Shown here piece by piece: positions 27,260 through 36,762 of a stretch of 64,000 nt of DNA (within the stretch, counting starts at the first letter, position 1; every line of letters starts with the position of its first letter). The stretch comes from Kiritimatiellia bacterium. Its GTDB lineage: Bacteria; Verrucomicrobiota; Kiritimatiellia; UBA8416; JADHWI01. The notes under the pieces are model-generated. The model saw nothing but the letters and a program-made list of their open reading frames with translations. It was not told where the DNA came from and searched no databases. A program made the translations under genes and the position numbers. The DNA lies in the NCBI GenBank assembly GCA_016783565.1, contig JADHWI010000007.1, forward strand, positions 1 through 64,000, written 5' to 3'.

Positions 27260-27273
27260 GAGAGGTAATCAAA

Positions 27274-27447
27274 ATGACTGATAAGCACACACAGAAAAAG
27301 CCGTATTCGAAACCAGAAGTGGCAGCCATTGATCTTGTGCCTGGCGAAGTATTGCTCGAAGGCTGCAAAACAAGTACTGGCGGTGGAGCTGGCGACGTTA
27401 CACCTGACTGCATTGACGACACCTGTATTGGTGAATATGGATCCTGA
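27274..27447 (+). CDS. Putative RiPP precursor peptide (57 residues)
   Basis: A short gene with a strong ribosome binding site (AGGAGAGG, 27257-27264). The leader (residues 1-30) contains the pattern KPYSKPEV...IDLVPGEVLLEGC, similar to other radical-SAM-associated precursors (KPxV..I.L.P.E..L..C). The core begins near Cys31: CKTSTGGGAGDVTPD, then Cys46 and Cys51, ending EYGS. The flexible Gly stretch and three Cys suit cross-linking. The last residue is Ser57, which matters because the next gene is an HprK-like kinase of the sort known to phosphorylate a C-terminal Ser of the lasso peptide precursor in paeninodin clusters. A hairpin (27439-27473) covers the stop codon. Confidence 0.8.
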   Translation: MTDKHTQKKPYSKPEVAAIDLVPGEVLLEGCKTSTGGGAGDVTPDCIDDTCIGEYGS

Positions 27448-27473
27448 TTGACTGACTCCCTGCAACAGGATCT
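27439..27473 (+). promoter_or_regulatory. Hairpin at the precursor stop codon
   Basis: GATCCTG (27440-27446) pairs with CAGGATC (27466-27472), plus one G-T pair, around a 19-nt loop. The stop codon (27445-27447) lies in the left arm. It could protect the precursor mRNA or partly terminate transcription, giving more precursor than downstream enzymes; there is no T tract. Confidence 0.4.
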
Positions 27474-27554
27474 TCAGCATCTGTAAATGCAGAGCGTATA
27501 TAGTCTCAGAGTGTAAGACTGGTTATACCGCATCTGAACGAGTATGCACCAAAC

Positions 27555-28445
27555 ATGGTTAAATCGTATACGTATTCTTTGGCTGACATCCGACTTAACA
27601 TAGAGTCCGATGCACTATTGGCACGGCATCCCTCTTCAAACTGTTTAAATGCCAATTTCGACTCAGGCACAGTCACCCTCAACAATTGCGTCGCCAGCAT
27701 CAATACCAATATGATATCCAAAATCCCTTTGGATCCTCAAAGAACGAACATACTCTTTGAAACGCACGCTTGGAATGCATGGAACCATGAAGAGGCACGA
27801 TTCCTCAGTTGCTATACCAAGCAGCCCGACTCATTGGAATGGCTAATCAAGATCGACACGGAAACAAACGTGACGTTCTATTTCAACGGCCTTTCTGTGC
27901 ATGGACTCCCAGACGGCGCTATTATCAACCCATTGACCTATCCTCCCAACCAAGCACTCTTCATTCACCTCTTCCAACGATTTAACGCCATCCTCATGCA
28001 TGGAGTCGGATTCGTTTTGGATGGTATCGGTGCACTGTGCGTAGGAAAATCGGGCGCAGGTAAGAGCACGCTGGCTAATATTATAGAACCAGCAGGAGCA
28101 CGCGTACTCAGCGATGATCGAATTGTGGTACGTTATTGCAATGGGCAACAGTATTTATATGGCACTCCCTGGCCGGGTGATGCCGGGCATGCGCGTAACG
28201 AGGGGCACCCGCTTTCACACCTACTCTTCCTGGTGCAATCCGAAGAAAACAAACTCGTTTCCCTGTCACCTTTCGAAGCAGTCCAGCGGCTGATGCCCGT
28301 ATGCTCAATTCCCTGGTACGACGAGGCCATGGTCACAGCCTACTTTGCCATCATTGATCGAATCGTTCGTGACATTCCGTGCGCAGAACTGCACTTTACA
28401 AGAAGTGACGAAGTTCTGGATGTATTGAATGACCTCAAAGCCTGA
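27555..28445 (+). CDS. HprK-related kinase in a RiPP locus
   Basis: A 296-residue protein related to HPr kinase/phosphorylase. The P-loop is GKSGAGKS (164-171), followed by LSDDR (about 185-189), the conserved aspartate region of HprK, and an upstream MHGVGF (148-153). No CBS-like or HPr-binding capsule N-terminus is present; residues 1-110 are divergent. Stand-alone HprK-like kinases occur in RiPP clusters, and the paeninodin one phosphorylates the C-terminal Ser of a lasso precursor. That the target here is Ser57 of the peptide at 27274 is inference from context. It is 107 bp downstream of the precursor, a gap that carries a TATAGT box (27499-27504). Confidence 0.82.
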   Translation: MVKSYTYSLADIRLNIESDALLARHPSSNCLNANFDSGTVTLNNCVASINTNMISKIPLDPQRTNILFETHAWNAWNHEEARFLSCYTKQPDSLEWLIKIDTETNVTFYFNGLSVHGLPDGAIINPLTYPPNQALFIHLFQRFNAILMHGVGFVLDGIGALCVGKSGAGKSTLANIIEPAGARVLSDDRIVVRYCNGQQYLYGTPWPGDAGHARNEGHPLSHLLFLVQSEENKLVSLSPFEAVQRLMPVCSIPWYDEAMVTAYFAIIDRIVRDIPCAELHFTRSDEVLDVLNDLKA

Positions 28446-28457
28446 AACCGGCAAGCG

Positions 28458-29636
28458 ATGAACGAGCAAACAAGAGCTACTTCTGAATGGGAATGGGCGT
28501 TGCTCTGCGAGCTCTGTCGGCAGGCCATTACCGGAACAAAACCCACAACCTCATGCACAAACAGTACCATCTCCAGCATTGATTGGAACGTTTTCCTCTC
28601 CATGGCCAAACGGCACGGCGTCATGGCTTTACTCAGCAAAGCTCTTGAGGACCACGGCAATAAACATCTCCCCACACAAGTCCGGCAAAGCATCATTCGC
28701 GTCGCCGCCGTGGCCACGGCACGAGATGACTATTTTTTAAAACGAGCTGCAGAGATTGACCGGGTTTTAACAACCGCCAAGATCCCATACGCCCTGATCA
28801 AGGGCCCCGTTCTGGGGCAGGTCGCATGGGGAGAATCCCACCTTAGAACATATGAGGATCTGGATATCCTCCTACAGCCAGATCAGTTCCTTCAAGCACG
28901 ACGTAGACTCGCACAGTCTGGCTATACGCCTCGGCAAAAGATCCCTGAACATGCAGCTCTGGCACACATGCAAGCAGGGTGGGATTGCAACCAGTTCAAT
29001 TTTCCAGAGGGAAAAGGATTTCTCGAACTAACCTGTCGCATTGCCCCGCGCTTCCTGTTCCCGTCGCTCGGCGAGGACATTTGGTCAGAAACCACCCGAA
29101 TCAAGTTGACGAATTGCTCCTTGCCTACGTTGCGGGCCGAGCCCATGTTAATTTTACTCTGCGTACACGGCACAAAACACACCTGGTCACAGTTACGCTG
29201 GCTGGCCGACATCGCCGGTCTCATCTCACGTACACCAGACATGGACTGGGCTGATGTGCAAACTCTGGCTGAACGCTACAGAGCGAAACGAATGCTGGCC
29301 CTCGGGCTTATTCTCACCCGGGATACACTTGACGTAACGCTACCAGAACCAGCAGAGCGCTTCATTCAAATGCACTCTCAGGCCTTAGCTCTGATCCCGG
29401 AACTGCATGGTCAATGGACAGCCTCATCCGACACCCCGAATACTCCAAAACAAAATCTTCGGTTTTATTTGAATGTACGGGATAGCGGGGCAGACAAATT
29501 CGCTATGTTATGGTGTCTCGCCATTACCCCAAGCCTAAGTGATTGGCAATGGCTTAAGCTGCCGGACTGGCTCTCGCCACTGTATTATATATTACGGCCG
29601 ATTCGACTGGCTTTGCGAGCCCTACGGCGGCGGTAA
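28458..29636 (+). CDS. Nucleotidyltransferase-fold protein (PF14907-like)
   Basis: A 392-residue protein of the uncharacterised nucleotidyltransferase family often found with HprK-like kinases and PqqD in RiPP loci. The motif is ALIKGPVL (113-120), then ESHLRTYEDLDILL (126-139): KG plus the DxD-type pair Asp134/Asp136 is the metal-binding signature of this fold. The C-terminal half is helical. It begins 12 bp after the kinase, so the two are co-expressed. It could add a nucleotidyl group to the peptide or to a phosphate placed by the kinase (speculative). Confidence 0.8.
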   Translation: MNEQTRATSEWEWALLCELCRQAITGTKPTTSCTNSTISSIDWNVFLSMAKRHGVMALLSKALEDHGNKHLPTQVRQSIIRVAAVATARDDYFLKRAAEIDRVLTTAKIPYALIKGPVLGQVAWGESHLRTYEDLDILLQPDQFLQARRRLAQSGYTPRQKIPEHAALAHMQAGWDCNQFNFPEGKGFLELTCRIAPRFLFPSLGEDIWSETTRIKLTNCSLPTLRAEPMLILLCVHGTKHTWSQLRWLADIAGLISRTPDMDWADVQTLAERYRAKRMLALGLILTRDTLDVTLPEPAERFIQMHSQALALIPELHGQWTASSDTPNTPKQNLRFYLNVRDSGADKFAMLWCLAITPSLSDWQWLKLPDWLSPLYYILRPIRLALRALRRR

Positions 29637-29673
29637 CAGGGCGGACAGAATTAGCACCTGTACAGCGGGTCCC

Positions 29674-29760
29674 GGACGGCAAGGGACTGCCGTCCCTACC
29701 TTTGTGGACCTCGGGACGACAAGGGCCATGTGGAGCACTTGATAAAACTGCCGTCCCTAC
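29674..29760. repeat. Intergenic direct and inverted repeats
   Basis: GGACGGCA and TGCCGTCC (29674-29681, 29688-29695) form a hairpin, and CTGCCGTCCCTAC occurs twice (about 29687 and 29748). They lie between the RiPP nucleotidyltransferase gene (plus) and ispG (minus), so may act as a bidirectional terminator, or be an intergenic repeat element. Confidence 0.5.
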
Positions 29761-29762
29761 TT

Positions 29763-30866
29763 TTATGGCTTCTTCCAGTGGTGCACTTCTTCCATGAGAG
29801 CGTTCACAGCCTCTGCTTCAGATACCGTGCGCCGATGCTGGCCACGGACGTAGAGGGCAAATTTTCCTTTTCCTCCGGCGATAGCAATATCCGCCTCACG
29901 TGCCTCGCCGGGCCCGTTCACCATGCACCCCATGACCGCCACCAGTGGTCGGGGAGCTTCGGGATGCTTCTGGTAGTATGCCTCAAGCGCCTGCTCCACC
30001 TCACCCGACACTGACATGATGTCCACCTGGCAGCGTCCGCATGTCGGGCAGGACGTCACGCGTGGCCCGGGCGCCCGCAATTCCAGCGATCGCAACAACT
30101 CCAAGCCCACCTGAACTTCCCGCACAGGCGTATCCGTCAACGAGACACGAATGGTGTCTCCAATCCCCTCAGACAACAGCATCCCCATAGCCACAGAAGA
30201 GCGAACGGTTCCCGAAACAAAAGTTCCGGCCTCCGTCACCCCAAGATGCAATGGATAGTCACTCTCATGTGATAGCAATCGATAGGCCTGAACCGTACGC
30301 CAGACGTCAGAGGCTTTCACCGAAATCTTGATATCGTTAAAATCCAAGTCCTCAAGGATCGCAACATGCCGCAATGCACTTTCCACCAGTGCCGCCGGTG
30401 TACTTCCCCCGTGCTTCGTGCAGATATCATCTTCCAGAGATCCACCGTTGACGCCGATTCGTATGGGTAAAGCCCGCTCCCTGGCAGCAACCACAACCGC
30501 CTCAACATGCTCGCGAGACCCGATATTGCCGGGATTAATGCGCAGCCCCCCCACTCCACTTTCTGCAGCCAGCAATGCCAACCGGTAATCAAAATGAATG
30601 TCCGCGACAACAGGGATCGAGCTTTGCCGGCAAATCTCAGCTAAGGCTTCAGCCGCAACCGAGTCCGGCACAGCCACACGCACAATATCACAACCAGCCT
30701 GAGCCACATCGTGAATCTGCGCAACCGTCGCATCGACATCGCGCGTGTCCGTCTTAGTCATGGTCTGAACACTGATCGCGGCATCGCCCCCGACAGGGAC
30801 AGACCCTACATGGATTAAGCGCGTATGCCGTCTCTTGTAGAAAGATGGAATATCATGAGCACTCAT
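29763..30866 (-). CDS. ispG: 4-hydroxy-3-methylbut-2-enyl diphosphate synthase IspG
   Basis: The MEP-pathway enzyme converting MEcPP to HMBPP with a [4Fe-4S] cluster. CPTC (in TSCPTCGRC) and MGCMVNGPGE supply the cluster ligands. The N-terminal TIM barrel starts at TRLIHVG. I place the start at 30866 (AAGGATA ribosome site about 5 bp upstream) giving 367 residues; a GTG at 30881 would add five residues. It ends the minus-strand gene group, downstream of rseP, separated by a 190-bp gap with the hairpin element. Confidence 0.93.
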   Translation of the reverse strand: MSAHDIPSFYKRRHTRLIHVGSVPVGGDAAISVQTMTKTDTRDVDATVAQIHDVAQAGCDIVRVAVPDSVAAEALAEICRQSSIPVVADIHFDYRLALLAAESGVGGLRINPGNIGSREHVEAVVVAARERALPIRIGVNGGSLEDDICTKHGGSTPAALVESALRHVAILEDLDFNDIKISVKASDVWRTVQAYRLLSHESDYPLHLGVTEAGTFVSGTVRSSVAMGMLLSEGIGDTIRVSLTDTPVREVQVGLELLRSLELRAPGPRVTSCPTCGRCQVDIMSVSGEVEQALEAYYQKHPEAPRPLVAVMGCMVNGPGEAREADIAIAGGKGKFALYVRGQHRRTVSEAEAVNALMEEVHHWKKP

Positions 30867-30891
30867 GGCGTATCCTTGCACCTTGCGAACC

Positions 30892-31002
30892 TCGGCTCAC
30901 CCGCCTGCTCCCTTCGTGAGGGCTGGCAGGCAGAGCCGACACGACAACCGATCCACTGTAGCGTTGGCTCTATGAGCCAATAGCCGAGTTGCAAGCGAGG
31001 GT
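30892..31002. repeat. Dispersed hairpin element, copy 3
   Basis: Near-copy of 16639-16746 in the same orientation. It contains the outer dyad CTCGGCTC...GAGCCGA, the inner CTGCTCCC/GAGGG core and the AGCCAATAGCCGA part. It sits in the ispG-rseP gap. Confidence 0.75.
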
Positions 31003-31054
31003 CACATCCCCTCCCAAATCAACAATCATCAATCGCTGCTCGTCAAACGTCAGA

Positions 31055-32557
31055 CTATTCTTCTGCCGTAGAACCCGTTGCAGTCTCATTGGTCTGCACT
31101 TGCTCGGTATCATCACCGAGAAAGCTCTTAATGCCATCAAACAAACGAGGCAAGCGGACAAAATCGCGAAACGTGATTAACACAAAGGCACAAATAAGAA
31201 GCGTGGCAAACACGTTGGTCAAAGCATTAACAAATTTCGGTGGCACTCTCTTCCGTGTGAGCCCCTCCCATATCGCAAACACAATGTGCCCTCCATCCAA
31301 TACAGGAATCGGCAGCATGTTCAAAATGGCCAGGTTCACATTGAGGAATCGTAGAAAACCGACGGCATTAAAAATACTGACTTTAATTGATAACCACAGG
31401 TACGTCAGAATCATAACCGGACCACCCAGCGCTGCTGCCGCCTGTTTTGATTCTCTCGGGGTAACCAGAGCTTTCAGAATACGCAGAATCTCCGTTGCAT
31501 CACTCTTGATTTGCGCCCACGGATTCTTGTGCCGCATCCATGGCAACACCCCCATCTCGGCAGGCGTCAACTGAACCCCTATGAGTGCCCGCCCACGCTC
31601 CGTATCAAGCTGCGGTGTAACCTCCAGTTCCAACTGCTCACCGTCGCGCAATAGAGATATTGAAACGGTGTCTCCCCCCCTTTCAGAAACAAGATCAATA
31701 AAATGAATCATCCCCGCAACGGGAACACCATCAAAAGCCAGCACCACATCGCCGGACTGTATTCCCGCCTTTTCAGCACTGCCCCCTTCTATCACTTCAC
31801 CCACAAGACAAGGTGACGCAGGGCCAATGCCTTCAATGTGCGTCTCATCCATCTCGCCCTTCGTAGCGGGAATCACCAGGTCAATCACCTCATCATCCTG
31901 ACGCTGAATCTTGATAGGTATGCCGCTCCCCGCACCGGAATCCAACACACACAGCACGGTAAAGTCATGCCAGGAATCTACGGCCTCACCATTAACTTCT
32001 ATAATCCGATCCCCCATGCGCAAGCCTGCAGCATACGCTGGAACGTCCTGGTCCACGTATCCGATCACCGATTCAGTCGATCCTGTTTCCGCAGCGGGTG
32101 CCTTATAGACAATCCACGCCAGAACAATCGCCAACAGGATATTTCCAATCACCCCGGCCACAGCCACTGGAACTTTCTTCCAGGGTGAAATTTCCGGATA
32201 AGTCGGCCGTTCCTCTACGACCGTCTCCTCGACTGGCTTTGCATCCTTCTTGCCTCCAAACCAGCCACGTTTCTTCTTCTCCTGCTTCTCCTCGGAGCCC
32301 TGTATGGTTGCCATTCCGGAAGGATCAAGCTGCGGCAAGGCAACATAGCCACCGAACGGTATCCACCCCATCTTATAGGTGATCCCCTTATGCTTCACCT
32401 GCCATATCGCGGGACCAAAACCGATGGAAAAGGTTTCCACGACCAATCCCAACTTGAGTGCGGTGATAAAATGGAACAGTTCATGCACAAAAATAGTCAC
32501 GCTGAACAAAAGAAACAGCACAAGAAAATCAGCAATGTTATGAATAAATACGCCCAC
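31055..32557 (-). CDS. rseP: Site-2 protease, RseP family (M50)
   Basis: A membrane zinc protease of 500 residues. HELFH (25-29) is the HExxH zinc site in the first helix, and the second catalytic motif is LPIPVLDGGH near the C-terminus. Two PDZ domains lie in between, starting near VIGYVDQDVPAYAAGL and VGEVIEGGSAEKAG. A 60-residue Lys-rich insert (about residues 87-120) is unusual. RseP cuts anti-sigma factors and signal peptides in the envelope stress response. It is 4 bp from dxr, in the conserved uppS-cdsA-dxr-rseP order. Confidence 0.93.
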   Translation of the reverse strand: MGVFIHNIADFLVLFLLFSVTIFVHELFHFITALKLGLVVETFSIGFGPAIWQVKHKGITYKMGWIPFGGYVALPQLDPSGMATIQGSEEKQEKKKRGWFGGKKDAKPVEETVVEERPTYPEISPWKKVPVAVAGVIGNILLAIVLAWIVYKAPAAETGSTESVIGYVDQDVPAYAAGLRMGDRIIEVNGEAVDSWHDFTVLCVLDSGAGSGIPIKIQRQDDEVIDLVIPATKGEMDETHIEGIGPASPCLVGEVIEGGSAEKAGIQSGDVVLAFDGVPVAGMIHFIDLVSERGGDTVSISLLRDGEQLELEVTPQLDTERGRALIGVQLTPAEMGVLPWMRHKNPWAQIKSDATEILRILKALVTPRESKQAAAALGGPVMILTYLWLSIKVSIFNAVGFLRFLNVNLAILNMLPIPVLDGGHIVFAIWEGLTRKRVPPKFVNALTNVFATLLICAFVLITFRDFVRLPRLFDGIKSFLGDDTEQVQTNETATGSTAEE

Positions 32558-32561
32558 GTTA

Positions 32562-33725
32562 TTATTGTCCTATCATTTCTATTGCGCGTGCTCTGGCCCA
32601 GCAATCGGCATCTACGATTGCGGCCAGTGACGGCGCAGATATTACGTCATGTTCATCCATGATAGCGGATACCGTTCTCCAAATACCGGAGAAACAAATC
32701 CCCCCCTCAAGGAAACCTTGAACCGCAGCTTCGTTAGCCGCGTTCATTACTGCCGGAAGCGTCCCGCCTGCCTCACCCGCCTGGCGAGCCAATGCCAAAC
32801 ACGGAAAACGGAGCGCATCCGGTTCTGAGAATGTTAACATACCCATGCTGGGTAAATCCAGCCCAGGCAAACCTCCATCACAACGCTCCGGATAGGTCAA
32901 TGCATATTGAATAGCGTAGCGCATGTCTGGAGGACTCAACTGCGCCAAAACGCTCCCATCGTTAAACTCGACAAACGAATGCACGATGCTCTGAGGATGC
33001 ACCACCACATCAATGCGATCCAATGGCACCCCGAAAAGCCAGTGGCCTTCCAATACCTCAAGCCCTTTGTTCATTAACGTCGCCGAATCAATCGATATCT
33101 TTGCGCCCATATTCCAGCGAGGATGCGCAAGCGCCTCCTCAACACCCACCGTATCAAAATCCACATCGTCACGCCCTGCGAAAGGACCGCCCGATGCAGT
33201 CAAGATCAAACGCCGGATATCATCTGCCCGCGACTGCTCAGCCGCCCTATCCCCGAGACATTGAAAAATGGCATTGTGCTCACTATCGACCGGCAGCAGA
33301 CGCGAACCGGTTTCAGCAGCCCGTTGCGTAACCACCTCTCCTGCCGCGACCAGCACCTCTTTGGTGGCCAGTGCGATGTCTTTTCCCGCATCAATCGCGG
33401 CCATCACGGGCGCCAGCCCGGCGGTGCCCACGACAGCACAAAGGACAACATCCGCCTCTTCAAGAGACGCCAGATCAACCAGTCCTTCAGCCCCGACATG
33501 CAACGACGTCCCATCGGGGAACATCCCTTTGCAGGCCAAAGCCGCCTTCTCATCTGCAAGAGCCACATGCGACACCCCGAACTCACGGGCCTGCTCCGCC
33601 AGGCGTTCCCCGCCTGTTCGTGCCGCAATGCCGACCACCTGCACACGATCGCGCAAGGCGGACGCCACCCGAAGGGCATTTTCGCCAATCGACCCCGTGC
33701 TTCCCAGTATGATCAAACGCTTCAT
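32562..33725 (-). CDS. dxr: 1-deoxy-D-xylulose 5-phosphate reductoisomerase
   Basis: The enzyme that makes MEP from DXP. I place the start at the ATG at 33725 (MKRLIILGSTGSIGENAL), giving 387 residues; the frame is open to 33743 but that part overlaps the cdsA end. Motifs: GSTGSIG NADPH site, DSEHNAIFQ metal/substrate site, ASGGPF, and IDSATLMNKGLEVLEGHWLF. Neighbours are cdsA and rseP. Confidence 0.94.
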   Translation of the reverse strand: MKRLIILGSTGSIGENALRVASALRDRVQVVGIAARTGGERLAEQAREFGVSHVALADEKAALACKGMFPDGTSLHVGAEGLVDLASLEEADVVLCAVVGTAGLAPVMAAIDAGKDIALATKEVLVAAGEVVTQRAAETGSRLLPVDSEHNAIFQCLGDRAAEQSRADDIRRLILTASGGPFAGRDDVDFDTVGVEEALAHPRWNMGAKISIDSATLMNKGLEVLEGHWLFGVPLDRIDVVVHPQSIVHSFVEFNDGSVLAQLSPPDMRYAIQYALTYPERCDGGLPGLDLPSMGMLTFSEPDALRFPCLALARQAGEAGGTLPAVMNAANEAAVQGFLEGGICFSGIWRTVSAIMDEHDVISAPSLAAIVDADCWARARAIEMIGQ

Positions 33726-33732
33726 CGTTTCC

Positions 33733-34605
33733 TTAAGCCACAAATGTCAGATACACGTACAGAACCGGCACCCCAAACAGCAAGCTGTCCAATACGTCCA
33801 GCACACCCCCCATTCCCGGAATCGTATTACCGGAATCTTTGACGCTCGCCGTGCGCTTGATCAATGATTCAAACAGATCACCAACCATTCCCACCACGGC
33901 AAGCAACACACCAAGAACGGGAGCATGCACAAATGCAAATGACACATTGCCAAACTGCCCCTTAAAGGCCCACCAGCAGACACAGCTTGCCAGCACTGCA
34001 GCGCTCACTCCACCTACCGCACCTTCCCATGTCTTATTCGGAGACAAATTGGGACACAGCTTGTGCCGTCCAAACAGACGACCAAATGTATATGCGCCAA
34101 CATCCGTGATTTTTATCACCAAAATAGAAAACAAGATCAATCGCGCGCCCGTCGTGCCGATTCCGGGAAGACCGTCGCGCTCACTCCACTGATAAACAAG
34201 GCGTGTAAAAAAATTAACCGTAAATGGTACGTAAAAGAAACCAAACAGTGTGCAAGCCACGGTAGCAAGCGGTGTCCCTGAAATGACGCGAGGAAAATGA
34301 CGAATACAAACGGCCAGAATGGCAAAGACCACCACCGCCATTTCCGCACGATAGGTTGCAGCCATGGCTGCATCAGATGGTCCTACCGTAAGCACCGTAG
34401 CCGCAACAAGCGCCACACCACATGCGATACCCAGCCAGGTAAAAACCGCCACGCCGGCCTTCCTGCACATGCCGTAAAACTCAAGTTGTCCCGCAACACT
34501 AAGAATAGCGACAATAGCAAAAACCAATACAGGTTGCGCAAAGCGCACAGCCAGAAAAACCGCCACGCCAATCGCGACGCCACTCATGAGTCGATATTTC
34601 AGCAC
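33733..34605 (-). CDS. cdsA: Phosphatidate cytidylyltransferase CdsA
   Basis: Makes CDP-diacylglycerol. The 290-residue polytopic membrane protein has the family signature near the C-terminus: SPNKTWEGAVGG and KDSGNTIPGMGGVLDVLDSLLF with the S(x)KR(x)4KD(x)3 type ending. About eight helices. Between uppS and dxr. Confidence 0.92.
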   Translation of the reverse strand: MLKYRLMSGVAIGVAVFLAVRFAQPVLVFAIVAILSVAGQLEFYGMCRKAGVAVFTWLGIACGVALVAATVLTVGPSDAAMAATYRAEMAVVVFAILAVCIRHFPRVISGTPLATVACTLFGFFYVPFTVNFFTRLVYQWSERDGLPGIGTTGARLILFSILVIKITDVGAYTFGRLFGRHKLCPNLSPNKTWEGAVGGVSAAVLASCVCWWAFKGQFGNVSFAFVHAPVLGVLLAVVGMVGDLFESLIKRTASVKDSGNTIPGMGGVLDVLDSLLFGVPVLYVYLTFVA

Positions 34606-34639
34606 AATCCATCCCCTTCTAATCGCAATGCCACCACGC

Positions 34640-35365
34640 TCATTTTACGTCACCAAAACGTCGTCGACGCTTGGAAAAGTCAGCCAAAGCTTCTTTAAAT
34701 TCAGGCTCCCGAAAATCAGGCCATAACACGTCAGTCACATAGAACTCCGCATAAGAGATCTGCCACAGCAAAAAATTGCTGACACGCAATTCGCCGCTGG
34801 TTCGAATCAAGAGGTCCGGATCAGGAATATCCGGCGCATAGAGATTCGCCGATACCGTGTCCTCATCTATCTCATCCGGAGACAGCTCTCCATCCTTCAC
34901 CCGCTGCGCAATGGTACGACACGCTTTCACTAACTCAGTTCTGCCGCCATAGCTCAGCGCGAGAATCAGATTTCCATCCTCATACTGACGCGTGCGCGCT
35001 TCCACTTCGCGAAGCTTCTCGTCCAGACGAGACGGGAGATCCTCCCGTCTACCAATCACCCGCAGACGCACGCGATTCTCGTGCAGCTCATGCTCTTCGT
35101 TGCGAAGAAACCGATCCAGCAAACGCATCAGAGCGTTAATTTCTGTTTTTGGGCGAATCCAATTCTCCACGCTGAACGCATAAAGCGTCAGGTATTTAAC
35201 GCCCGCATTGCGGCAAGCCTTTACGATTGCGCGAACAGACTCAGACCCCTTTTCGTGTCCCTTGATTCGAGGCAACCCACGCTGTCGCGCCCAGCGACCA
35301 TTGCCGTCCATAATAATGGCGACATGAGCTGGAACCACAGACTTACTCTTTGAATCACTGCTCAT
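34640..35365 (-). CDS. uppS: Undecaprenyl diphosphate synthase
   Basis: A cis-prenyltransferase for cell-wall lipid carrier. HVAIIMDGNGRWARQRG (about residues 12-28) is the catalytic P-loop, and RTSGELRVSNFLLWQ the second conserved motif. I place the start at the ATG at 35365 (MSSDSKSK), giving 241 residues; an open frame to 35446 would overlap purA. It starts 17 bp after the purA end. Confidence 0.94.
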   Translation of the reverse strand: MSSDSKSKSVVPAHVAIIMDGNGRWARQRGLPRIKGHEKGSESVRAIVKACRNAGVKYLTLYAFSVENWIRPKTEINALMRLLDRFLRNEEHELHENRVRLRVIGRREDLPSRLDEKLREVEARTRQYEDGNLILALSYGGRTELVKACRTIAQRVKDGELSPDEIDEDTVSANLYAPDIPDPDLLIRTSGELRVSNFLLWQISYAEFYVTDVLWPDFREPEFKEALADFSKRRRRFGDVK

Positions 35366-35381
35366 TACCGGAAACGCCCAA

Positions 35382-36689
<1,308 letters not shown>

Positions 36690-36762
36690 TTACGCCACAC
36701 AAAAGGCCTTCCAACCTCAAGCACCATCACGCAGTGCCTTTTTCAAACAAAACGTCTCTTCC

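Noticed and set aside
25885..29636. A lasso peptide gene cluster
   Set aside because: The HprK-like kinase and nucleotidyltransferase also occur in lasso clusters, but there is no asparagine-synthetase-like cyclase (C) and no B1/B2 protein, and the radical SAM/SPASM enzyme is not a lasso enzyme.
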